Source: Cochliopodium minus
Taxonomy: Eukaryota; Discosea; Himatismenida; Cochliopodiidae
Length of the DNA stretch: 11,155 nucleotides
Assembly (NCBI GenBank): GCA_024220525.1
Contig: JAMYWO010000643.1
Coordinates: 1 to 11,155, forward strand
Reading direction: 5' to 3'
Part shown: positions 1 to 8,900 of the stretch, in pieces
Numbering within the stretch: the stretch's first letter is position 1
How the letters are laid out: each line of letters begins with the position of its first letter
Notes under the pieces: generated by a model
Database searches by the model: none
Seen by the model: the letters and a program-made list of their open reading frames with translations, nothing else
What the model was told of the DNA's origin: nothing
Position numbers and translations under genes: made by a program

Positions 1-2
1 AA

Positions 3-25
3 TTTCAGTTTCAGTTTCAGTTTCA
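3..25 (+). repeat. TTTCAG microsatellite (three copies plus a partial)
   Basis: Three perfect TTTCAG units are followed by TTTCA. Each unit resembles a eukaryotic 3' splice site. Confidence 0.85.
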
Positions 26-37
26 TTTTTAGTTTTA

Positions 38-76
38 TTTTTATTTTTATTTTTATTTTTATTTTTATTTTTATTT
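38..76 (+). repeat. T5A hexamer tandem array
   Basis: About six tandem units of five T and one A, in the putative left-edge intron. Confidence 0.85.
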
Positions 77-93
77 TAATTTATTTTTATTTG

Positions 94-160
94 TTTTTAT
101 TTTTTATTTTTTATTTTTTATTTTTTATTTTTTATTTTTTATTTTTTATTTTTTATTTTT
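94..160 (+). repeat. T6A heptamer tandem array
   Basis: About nine tandem units of six T and one A. It follows the T5A array after about 18 bp of irregular sequence. Confidence 0.85.
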
Positions 161-400
161 ATATTTGATTTATTTAATATTTTATTATTTTTATTTTTTA
201 CATTATTTTTTAAAAGAATTTTTATTTCTTATTTTTTTATTATTTTATTCATTATTTTTAAAGATTTTATTTTTTATTTTTATGTTCATTTTCATTTTTT
301 TATTTTTTATTTATTCATTATTTTAAAGAATTTTCATTTCTAGTATTTTTAATTATATCTATTTTATTTTATTTTAATTTAAATAAATTTTATTGAAAAG

Positions 401-2626
401 CATTACACTATAAGACACGGAGGAAACTATAAAGCAGACTCTTTGAGAAACTGGGATCTCCAAGGATCTAACAACGGGAGGGATTGGGAAGTGATGAGAT
501 CGCACAGACATGATACAACTCTCCAAGGCCCCTTCGCAATCTCCACGTGGGTAAAAATTAAAAATAAAATTTTCATCGATTTATTTTAATATTATTAATC
601 TTATTATTTGTTTTAAAATAATTTTTATGAAAATTTTTTTTTTTAATATTTTTTTATTATTTCATTTATTTTGATAGTTTTATTAAATTTTCATTTTATT
701 TATTTTAAATTGTTTTGAAATAATTTTTTAAAGTTTTTTTTAAAAAGATTACAAAAGATAAATCTAAACTTCAAAAAAATTATTTTATAAAATTAAATAT
801 TCAAAAAGATTATTTTATAAAAATTAATTAAACATTGATTGTAATATTAATTTTTATTTCAAAATTTTTTACACCAAGAAATAAAATTTTTTACACCAAG
901 AAATAATATTTTTTTTTCATAATTTTTATTAATAGATAAATAATTTATAAAATTATTAATAGATAAATATTTTTTAAAATTATTTAAATCAATAATTTTT
1001 TCAGAACTTTTTTAAATTAATTTTCGTTAATATTTAAATTCAAATTTTAAGGAAATTCCAAACAGAAAGAAAGCATACTCCTATTTGAGAGTGATCCAGA
1101 TAGGACACAACTCCTCTTCCCATAACTTCTTGGTGGTTTCCAATGTGGAGTTTTACGGAGAACTTTACGAGAAAATCGATATCTACAAAGACGAAGAAGA
1201 AGAGGACACTCTCACCACTGAATATTCTGGCGGTGACAGTGAAGAGGATCCCATTACTGATGGTTCCTTATTTTTATTTATTTTTTTTTTTAATTTTTAT
1301 TTTAATATTTCATTTTAAATATTGAATTTTTTTTTTATTTATTTTTTTATTTATTTTTATTATTTTTTGAAAAATCTTAAAATGTTTTAATTTAAATTAA
1401 ATTTTTATTATTTTATTTTTTAATTGTTTTAATCTAAATTAAATTTTTATTTTTTTCTTTTTTATTATTTTAAAATTATTTTTAGTTTCCTTTTGAAAAT
1501 CTTTCAAAGTTTTTATTTAAATTAAATTTTTATTATTTTATTTTTTTATTTTCGATTTATTTTTTAATTTTGGAATAGGAGGAGGAGATTCTCTTCACAA
1601 AAAAAACAGTTTCTCATCAAGAAACTCTTTCATTTTCTTCGTGGAAGAAGAGGAACTCAAACAAACCAGACTCCACAGTCCCAAGCACATCCACTCCCAC
1701 AGTCCAAAACAAATGACCAGCCCTAGTCTCCTAAGATTATTACACGAAAAGGTATTATTTTTATTTTTTAATTTTATTTTTTATTTTTTATTTTTTTATT
1801 TTTTATTTTTTATTTTTTATTTTTTATTTTGTCATGTTATTTTTATTTTTTTTCAAAAAGGAAATGCAAAATTCAAATATGATTTCAAACACAAACTCAA
1901 AACCCGAAATATTCAACCATGGTGAGGAAAACAAAGTGGAGATCCCCAAAAAAAACTTGTCAGATCCCAACCCCATCGACCCCATCACAACTTCTACCAA
2001 CAATTACAGTAAAAGCAACATAAATAATACAAATCTCGATGAAATCATCATATGGTATATAAAAAAAAAAATTTTATTTTTTATTTTTAATAAATTTTTT
2101 TTTTATTAATTTTTTTAATAAATTTTTTTTTAAACTTTTTTTTTAGCAACAATCTCCAAGAAAAAGAAACTTCTCCCACAAAACAAATTACAAAAAGTGG
2201 AGAAATTCCTGAATTAAAATTTACAGAAGGTAAAAAAATTTTTAAAAAATTAATTTAAATAATAATAAAAGTAATAATTAAAAACAAAAAAAAAAAAAAT
2301 TTTTCTTTTGACAAGAAACGTTAAGAGAAAATATATTGTATGATGACATTGATGATGAAAAAACACTCAATAACATCTTAGTAAAAAAGAGCCCCAAAAA
2401 AGTTGTGACAGTTGTTTTGCCTGACGAAACTCAGTCGGTGTTGTTTTTGAACGAAGAATCCACTTTTTACAGCGTCCTAGAGAAGCTTTGTAAGAAAAGA
2501 AAGTGGAAGACTGACAACTACACTATTTTGAACAAGAATAAGAGGCCTGTTGATTTGTCTTCTCATATCATAAACAAAAATAAGAAAACTGATACTTTGT
2601 ATCTTGTCAAGATTGAAAAAAATTGA
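401..2626 (+). CDS. Discoidin-like (F5/8 type C-like) domain protein with C-terminal Ras-binding-like domain, 5' partial
   Basis: This is the 3' part of a spliced gene; visible exons are 401-550, 1052-1262, 1579-1751, 1861-2054, 2147-2229 and 2316-2626 (stop TGA), giving 373 residues. All borders are GT-AG and phases match (0, 1, 0, 2, 1). Residues 1-95 resemble the galactose-binding-like fold found with BTB proteins and in HECTD1-type ligases: YTIRHG, SLRNWDLQGSNNGRDW, then RVIQIGHNSS and VEFYGEL. An acidic stretch (DEEEED) follows, then about 180 residues of Ser/Asn/Lys/Pro-rich linker. Residues 299-370 (VVTVVLPDETQSV to DTLYLVKI) look like a ubiquitin-fold Ras-binding domain (RBD, Raf/Tiam type), with the KLCKKRKW helix. 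The first strand of the discoidin-like fold is missing, so coding exons must lie left of the window. Binding a carbohydrate, protein or small GTPase is family-based inference; no catalytic domain is visible. The first domain is assigned with more confidence than the second. Confidence 0.75.
861..904 (+). repeat. Exact 22-bp tandem duplication
   Basis: The units 861-882 and 883-904 are identical and contain ACACCAAGAAAT after an A4T6 block. They lie inside the 501-nt intron. The exact match suggests a recent duplication. Confidence 0.9.
926..968 (+). repeat. 16-bp direct repeat pair
   Basis: TTATTAATAGATAAAT occurs at 926-941 and again at 953-968, in the same intron as the 22-bp duplication. 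Confidence 0.8.
1263..1578 (+). other. Intron of the discoidin-like gene (316 nt)
   Basis: The donor is the less usual GTTCCTTAT and the acceptor is GGAATAG. It splits a Gly codon in phase 1 (G before, GA after). The content is T-rich with repeated AAATTAAATTTTTATTATTTTA-like segments; nothing coding was seen. Confidence 0.65.
1765..1830 (+). repeat. T6A-type intronic array in the discoidin-like gene
   Basis: Mostly six-T plus A units with slight register slips, filling most of the 109-nt intron 1752-1860. T-rich on the sense strand. Confidence 0.8.
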
Positions 2627-2693
2627 AAATAGAAATAAAAAATAAAAAAAGATTTTTGAAGATTCTTATAAATATTTCTTTTTTTTTATTAAT
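2627..2693. terminator. Convergent 3' ends with possible poly(A) signals on both strands
   Basis: Only 67 bp separate the stop of the discoidin-like gene from the stop of the transporter gene. AATAAA occurs on the plus strand at 2634-2639 and on the minus strand at 2690-2685, each within 10 bp of the relevant stop. In DNA this AT-rich these hexamers can arise by chance, so the assignment rests on position. Confidence 0.3.
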
Positions 2694-4955
2694 TTAATTC
2701 GTTTTTTGAGCAAAAAATTTTATTTCATTCTGGCCTGTTTTTTTTTTTTTGAAATTAACAAAAATTATTCTAAAAAATGTGAAATAATCTAAAATTATTA
2801 CCCAAGAATAAGCAGTTGATCCAAAAATTACAAGACATATTCCAGCAAAATTCTATTTTAAAATTTTTTTTTATTAAAAACAAAAAAAAAAGAAATTTTT
2901 TTTTTGGTTTTTTTACAAGAGTGCTGATAGGATTTCTCCACAAAAAATAAGCGACAACAGTTTGTACACAAGCTTTTGCAGTACCAGAAATCGTATTGGT
3001 GACAGGATTGGTCAAACTAAAAAACAATTAATTATTTAATTAATATTTTAAATTATTAATTGTTATTTGATTTAAATAAAAATTTTAGTTGGAAAATTTA
3101 CCTTATTTGTAAATACATAGCAATATTTATTAAAAATCCAACAAAACCAGTAATAATCAAAAGAAATTGGGTATATCCATCATAGAATCTATTTTAAAAA
3201 ATATTTAATTTTATTTTATTATTTTTTTTTTATTTTTTTTTCTATTTTTTATTTATTTTTTTTACTTGTCATCGAAGACTAAAGCTTGAAATTCACCCAT
3301 AACCAAAGTAATGGGCAACAAAATTACAATGGAGTAGACAGTATTAAAAGTCAACAGTTTCCATTTGTCTCCATCCAAAGCTTCTATTGCGTTTTTAACT
3401 ACAACGCCTAAAACAAAAATAAAAAAATGTAAAAATAAATAAAAGTTGAAAAAAATAAAATAAAATATAAAAAAAGCTTTTGCAATAAAAATAAAAAAAT
3501 AAAAAAATAAAAAATAAAAAATAAAAAATAAAAAATAAAAAATAAAAAATAAAAAATAAAAAATAAAAAATAAAAAATATAAATTAAAAAATTTTATCAG
3601 TAAAAAGTTTTACCATATAATGCAACAAAAAAAGAACTGATGACACCAAATATGAGACCTTGGTAAGAAAATTCAACTTCACCCAATGTACCGAGTGCAA
3701 ATCCTTTGAATAAAAAAAATTGAAACAAAAAAAAATCAAAAAATTAAAAATAAATTAAACCAATAAAATAAATTTTAAAAATAAAACTAAAAAAAAATTT
3801 CAAAAAAAATTAATAATAATTTATAAAAAAATAATTTATAAAAAAATAAAATATAAAAAAAATAATTTATTAAATAAAATCATTTTTTTTACCAACAGTA
3901 ATAATAAAAGCAGCCAAAATTTCTTTGTAATGAGTGGACTGTTTCAAAAATAAATAAGTCAACATGATAGAAAAGATGATGGACAAAGATCTCGCGACCT
4001 GGTAAAAAGAAACATGGACGTATCTCAGGCATAAATTGTTGAAGACGATCATCGAGCAGAACACAATAGTCACTGGCATCACACTTTTGATTTTTTCTGG
4101 GGAAATAATTTCAGATATTTCTATTGGAGGAATTAAATAGAGACTCTTTGATCTATTTTTTTAAAAATTTTTGTGATTTCTAAGAATTTTTTGAAAAACA
4201 AATTTTTAGAAATAATTTTTTTTGATAAATAATTTTTAAAAATTTTTTTTTTATAAATAAACTTTTTATCACAAGAATTTTTTAAAAGAAGTTTTTATTG
4301 AAGAAATTTTTTTTAAAAAATAAATTATCTTTAAAAAATGAATTATTTTTAAAGTGCAAATTTTCTCGCAATAAATTTTTTTTAATGTGAAATAATAATT
4401 GAATCAGTTTTTTTATTTAAGAAAATTGACTCCATTTTCATTTTAAAAAAGAGAAATAATTTTTAAATTTTATATCTTGTGAAGATGAAAAATCAATGTT
4501 AAATGTTATTTGAAATCAGTCATAATATTGAGTAGTTTCTAACAATTTATTTTTGGAAGATGTTTTGTTTAATTTTGTTTTATTTTGTTTTTTGTTTTTA
4601 CTGCTGTCCCAAAATAGAAATGATATATATACAGATCAATGCAACCACAAATTGATGGAGGGTGATGGAAATGGGATAAGGAAGATCCATATCCGTCAAT
4701 ACATATTTATTCAACAATACCTTTACAATAAATTGAATATTATAGTTATAATTTCTTTAATATCATTGGATTATACAAAACAGATAAAGATAAATGGGAA
4801 TAAGAGGCTATATTTTTATTTATATTTATTTTTACCATCATTATTGACACAAAAAAATAAAATGATATTGCCATAACGATTAATTTGATTTTGTTTTTAG
4901 GGATAGGTTGAGATTTTTCTCCTTTTTCTATATCAATAGCTTTCTCATTCTTCAT
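2694..4955 (-). CDS. SLC35C1: GDP-fucose transporter, SLC35C1 family (complete, 8 exons)
   Basis: This is a Golgi nucleotide-sugar antiporter expected to bring GDP-fucose into the lumen for fucosylation. Exons in coding order are 4955-4836, 4720-4602, 4152-3893, 3703-3614, 3407-3266, 3188-3102, 3016-2917 and 2852-2694. They total 1077 nt, or 358 residues, close to the 364 of human SLC35C1, and all introns are GT-AG with matching phase. Diagnostic blocks are LLNKYVLTD (42-50), FNNLCLRYVHVSFYQVARSL (117-136), KQSTHY (150-155), GEFQAL, LTNPVTNTISGTAKACVQT (274-292, the strongest family signature) and GSTAYSW (317-323). The protein is hydrophobic throughout, as expected for ten membrane segments, with a short polar N-terminus. 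The ATG at 4955 is chosen because it precedes the first membrane segment by about 25 polar residues. The C-terminal tail after residue 323 is uncertain: it runs through a 13-A tract, and a 32-nt intron could remove part of it. Family assignment rests on recalled sequence resemblance. Confidence 0.88.
3491..3579 (-). repeat. T6A array in a transporter intron, sense strand is minus
   Basis: On the plus strand this reads as A6T units, about twelve copies. The host intron (3408-3613) is transcribed from the minus strand, so the transcript sees T6A, as in the plus-strand genes. Confidence 0.85.
4153..4601 (-). other. Intron 2 of the GDP-fucose transporter gene (449 nt)
   Basis: On the minus strand the donor GTAAAAACA begins at 4601 and the acceptor AAATAG ends at 4153. 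The phase-2 junction makes a Gln codon and joins the block ending ISILGQ to SKSLYLIPP. The sequence is A/T homopolymer-like with no coding signal. An apparent plus-strand ORF from 4553 is antisense to exon 2. Confidence 0.75.
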
Positions 4956-5172
4956 TTTTTCTTTATTTTAAATTGAAGATTCATTTTTTTCAGGTGTTTA
5001 TTTTGAAATTGGAACTGAGGATGCAAATTGGATAATAATAACTGTTAATTTAAAGAATATTTATACTATGAACTTACAAAATTTTATACTTATTACATTT
5101 CTTTATTTTGCTTTATAAATGATATCTTATCCTATATGTACAAACATACTTTCGTATTGGCAAAAATATTTT
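4956..5172. other. Intergenic gap between secreted-protein gene and transporter gene
   Basis: This 217-bp gap lies after the DUF6438-like stop and before the transporter ATG, both on the minus strand. It should hold the 3' end of one and the promoter of the other. A minus-strand AATAAA near 5106-5101 lies about 70 bp past the upstream stop and could be its poly(A) signal. No clear promoter motif was seen. Confidence 0.4.
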
Positions 5173-5613
5173 TCATTTTTCCATCTTTCTTAATATTTTA
5201 TAACCAGTTTCTTCCAATAGATCTTCCAAATCTTTCAATTCATCAGGAACCTTGTTGAATATGGAACTATAATGAATTATCTTCTTAGTGGTTTCATTTT
5301 CAAATTTAATTTCTATAATTGTCTCATCTATGAACCCCATCTTCCCATATGTATCATTATAATGTATGAATGAGGTGCACATAATCTTCTCCTCAATATG
5401 ATCAAATTCTGATTGTGTAATGTTGAAATAATCAAGTGCTTTCTTTGTATTAGCTATTCCAATGAATTCAATTGTTTTGTTTGGATAGATTTTGAGGTTA
5501 TATAATGGAGATACACAACCTCCATAAGATCCATAGAATATTTCTCTAATATTGGATCCAAATGAGGATTGGATGTTAAAAATGATAACGATCAAAAAGA
5601 TAAAACACTTCAT
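5173..5613 (-). CDS. Secreted DUF6438-like protein, intronless
   Basis: This is a single-exon ORF of 146 residues ending in TGA (5175-5173). The frame extends to an ATG at 5655, but the ATG at 5613 is preferred because it starts a classic signal peptide: MKC, then a hydrophobic run (FIFLIVIIF), then QSSFG before a likely cleavage near residues 19-20. The mature part follows the pattern I recognise for DUF6438: a Gly/Cys turn then a strand (GGCVSPLYNLKIYPN, 31-45), the strand IEFIGIA, FNITQSEFDHIEEKI (63-77), TSF.HYNDTYG, a strand-turn-strand (IIEIKFENETTKKIIHY), and VPDELKDLEDLLEETG (122-137). Two cysteines (33, 79) could pair. Sequons at N45, N64, N86 and N106 suggest N-glycosylation. DUF6438 has no known function and is mostly bacterial, often lipoprotein-borne. 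The gene lies 217 bp upstream of the transporter on the same strand and is divergent from the ROCO gene. Secretion is well supported; the family call is moderate. Confidence 0.7.
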   Translation of the reverse strand: MKCFIFLIVIIFNIQSSFGSNIREIFYGSYGGCVSPLYNLKIYPNKTIEFIGIANTKKALDYFNITQSEFDHIEEKIMCTSFIHYNDTYGKMGFIDETIIEIKFENETTKKIIHYSSIFNKVPDELKDLEDLLEETGYKILRKMEK

Positions 5614-5907
5614 TTTTTTTTTTAATATAAAAGAACTCGGATAAAGAATTGTCATGTAAATGTTTACAACAATCCATTGATTTTTACCTTTTAAATTTAA
5701 AATTTACTTTTTAAATGTTTTTTATTTTAATCACACCCTTGATTTTTCTCCAGAGTTTTCATATATTAATCTGAAATATAGTATTCGTCACTAGATAAGG
5801 GATTTAATGTAGAATTTTTGAGTATGTATTCGTTTTATTCTTCAATAATTATTTAAATTATTCAAAATAATTTTTAAAAAATTGAAATAATTTTGAAGGT
5901 GAATAGA
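5614..5907. promoter_or_regulatory. Divergent intergenic region, presumed bidirectional promoter
   Basis: These 294 bp separate the starts of the secreted-protein gene (minus) and the ROCO gene (plus), so they probably carry both promoters. The DNA is AT-rich with a few less biased stretches near 5732-5820. I see no TATA box or operator that stands out from the background, so the call rests on gene arrangement alone. Confidence 0.4.
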
Positions 5908-8900
5908 ATGAAGGATAATGACAAGAATACCGAATTATTTCTACAAAAATTAACACCTGAAGCAACCAAGGTAGAATTCGACATCTCCAATGAATTCAAT
6001 TTTCCTTTGACGAATCAGTCGATCCCCCTGTTCAAATTACAACTTCCAAATTGTAGGAAATTGACAATATTATCATTGAAAAACAATAAGTTATCTGGAG
6101 AACCATTCCAAGGTGAAAAACAAAAAGAAGATTAAAAAAACTATATTTTAATTTAAATTTTTTATTTTTGTTATGATGTGCTATATATAGAATTGTCAAG
6201 GCTATTATTTGTACAGATGAAATCTATAAAAGAATTATATATCTCGGGAAATGAGATAAATATTCAAGATTTACTTGTATTGTCCAATCTGTGTAAGGAT
6301 ACATTAGAGGTACTTGATATCTCATCGAATAAGAATTTAATTGAAAAGAGAGAGAATGAGGAATTGAAAATCATAACCAATAATCTGTTCGGATCCAAAT
6401 CTAATTTGATAGAGATCAATATCTCGAACAACAAATTTGGATCTATATTTTGGTCAAAGACATTCGTTCAATTATCGCAAAATAAAACACTTCTCAAATT
6501 AATCGCTAATAATAGTGGATTAGGAGACAAGTGTATTCCACCATTATGTAATTTGATATCTGCAAATAGAGGTTCCTTGCAAAACATTGAAATATTGGAT
6601 AATCCCATCACTATAGAATACCAAAATCAGATTTTATCTGCCATCCAAGAGAATCTAAAGCTTACCACCTTTAAATTTCCATTGGGACAAGATAAAATGG
6701 AGATATATCAGAATATATTGAGACAGAACAATCTTTTCCAAAAGGTAACTTCCGAAAATGATTAACTTTCTTTTATTTCCACCCTTATATTATTGATATT
6801 GACAATATATTATAATATAATCATCCAAATTCAATCATTCTGTTTATCTTTTGGAATAAAAAATTTTATACATCTGATTTCTATCCATTTGTTATACTAC
6901 TATCAATTTATTTTTACTATATTCTATTTTTGAAACAAAAGAAAAAATAAAAATTATTTTCATATTATATTCAAGTATGAACCATCATAATCAATATTTA
7001 GAATCAATAATCAATAATTAATACTTAAATTATAAAATCCTGAAAGAATGATTTAAAATTTTTATTTAGGGTGGAGTGGATACAGTTGCAGCTCTACTAA
7101 ACAACAGAAACTGGAAAGTGTTGCAGCCTGAACTGCTCGAAAGATACAACCTCAAAAAAATAGATCTTGCTGGAAATCAGCTGACAGGAATACCATACGA
7201 TTTTTTGTTGTTAACGAACTTAACATCATTAAATCTTCAAGACAATGCAATCGATGAGTTTTCAGTTCCAATTCATGTAAAATTTTTATTTTTTTTTTAT
7301 TAAATAATTTATAGTGTGTGATTTATTGTTAGTTGTTATCTCTTCCATCTCTCAAATTTTGTAAATTCGAAGGAAATCCGTTTATATCTTCTCTTCCAAA
7401 GTTTATAGCTCCCAAAAATTGGATGGATTGTTTGAAATATTTCCAAAAAACGAGCGTGACAGAAAAGCTGAGATGTTTCAGAGCAAAAATATTAGTTCTG
7501 GGGCAAGAGGGTAATTTCAATAATATTTAATGAGAATTGGAAATATGTTTTCAAGAATTTAACATTTCACAATTTTTTTTGTTTTTAATATTTTTTTTTT
7601 TAAAAAAAAAGGTGTTGGTAAAACAACACTTGTGAATGCAATGAAACAAAAGAGTTCTTTAAAGAGAACTACAAATTATCTCATCACTAAATTGCACAAT
7701 GTAATATTAGACAGAAACATCACTGATGGTATTGATGTTTGTGATGTTGTATTAAAAGATAAAGAAAAGGGGTTAGCAGTTTTGTGTAACACTTGGGATT
7801 TCGCTGGTCAAACAGTTTATTATCCCACACATCGTAAAATTTTTTTAAAACCAAACAAGTTTTTATTAAGTTACCAAAAAATTCAATTTAAAATCGCAGA
7901 GTTTTATGTGTAAGAAATTTTTTTTAAAAAAATTAATTTTAGTTCATAAATTTTTTTACAAATTTTTTTTTAGTGATGAAAAAGCATTGTATATGATTGT
8001 TTTTGATCTAAGTAACCCCTCTTCTTGTGCAAGAGTAACCTATTGGATGAACGTTGTAGCATCAAAGGTATCTGATCCATTGATCGTAATAGTAGGAACA
8101 CATAAAGACAAAAACGCAAAGTGGGAGCAAGCAATAGAACAAGTCATCAAAGAAAACGCCAACAAAAAAATACAAATCGCAGCGGGGATTGCAGTCGTCT
8201 CTGGTTCACATGCAAGTATTTCTTCGCTCAAAAATGTTTTGTTGAATGTCATTTCCAACAGCAAAACTTATGTGGGACAACTCATACCAAAGTCTTTCCT
8301 TCTTTTGGAGTCTTTTCTTAGGGAGGAGAAGAACATCCGAATTCATCCTGTCATCTCCTTTTCTACTTTCAGCAAGATCGCTACTGGTTGCTGCGTACAA
8401 GAACAAGACATTGTTAACTCTCTTGATTTCTTGAACTATCTTGGTACCGTGTTGTACTTTCCCAGTGTTGTTGATTTGAAAAAAATAGTTATTGTTCATC
8501 CAGGATGGTTGGTAAAAATTAATTTAAGTTTTTTTTAAATTTTTTTCAATTTTTTTCAATTTTTTTAATTTTTTTTTATTATTATTTTTTATTTTTTATT
8601 TTATTTTTTTTTTAAGAAAAATTTTTTATTTTTTATTTATTATTTTTTTTTTTGACAAAAATTTTAGGTGAGAATTATGACAAGACTGGTTACTTTCAAA
8701 ACTGTTAGAACAGAAATAAGTGGGATCATTCAAGAGAAAGACATTTCGCAAATATGGGACGAAAATGAATTTCCGAAAGAAATACATCCTCTGGTCTTAG
8801 ACATCCTCAAAGCCTTCGAGATCATTTCTCCCATCCAATCTGTAAACAACATAGCCGGTTTAACCTACATCGTACCTTGCATGTTACCCGACGACAAGCC

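Larger units (their letters stand above)
1..400 (+). other. T-rich non-coding DNA, probably the 3' part of an intron of the discoidin-like gene
   Basis: No reading frame of coding character is present on either strand. The stretch is almost entirely T with single A spacers, opens with a TTTCAG microsatellite, and ends in TTGAAAAG, a workable 3' splice site for the exon at 401. Because that exon begins inside a domain, this is best read as an intron reaching in from the left. Confidence 0.6.
551..1051 (+). other. Intron of the discoidin-like gene (501 nt)
   Basis: The donor GTAAAAATT follows the Trp codon at 548-550 and the acceptor TTTTAAG ends at 1051; phase is 0 on both sides. Removing it joins the two halves of one galactose-binding-like domain. 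It contains an exact 22-bp tandem duplication (861-904) and a 16-bp direct repeat, and no coding sequence. Confidence 0.8.

Noticed and set aside
3491-3579. Regular repeat spacing considered as a CRISPR or telomere-like array.
   Set aside because: There are no unique spacers, the unit is a one-base-interrupted homopolymer, and it lies inside an intron between good coding exons.
4553-4876. A plus-strand ORF of 107 codons.
   Set aside because: It is antisense to transporter exons 1 and 2, which read as a clear SLC35C1-type protein on the minus strand.
4994-5118. An open plus-strand frame of about 40 codons after a TTTTTTTCAG acceptor-like site, containing YFEIGTEDANW and ending in TAA.
   Set aside because: It has no matching upstream exon, lies where the transporter promoter should be, and turns into hydrophobic AT-driven sequence. 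A decayed exon is possible but unsupported.
7834-7973. Donor GTAAAATTT at 7834 as the end of the Roc exon after PTH.
   Set aside because: Phase 1 there joined to the acceptor at 7973 gives a stop within a few codons. The donor GTTTTTATT at 7859 (phase 2) restores FLKPNNDEKALYMIVFDLS.
8040-8499. Minus-strand ORFs of 74 and 97 codons opposite the Roc-COR exon.
   Set aside because: They are antisense shadows of a well-supported coding exon, with no family resemblance or splice partners.
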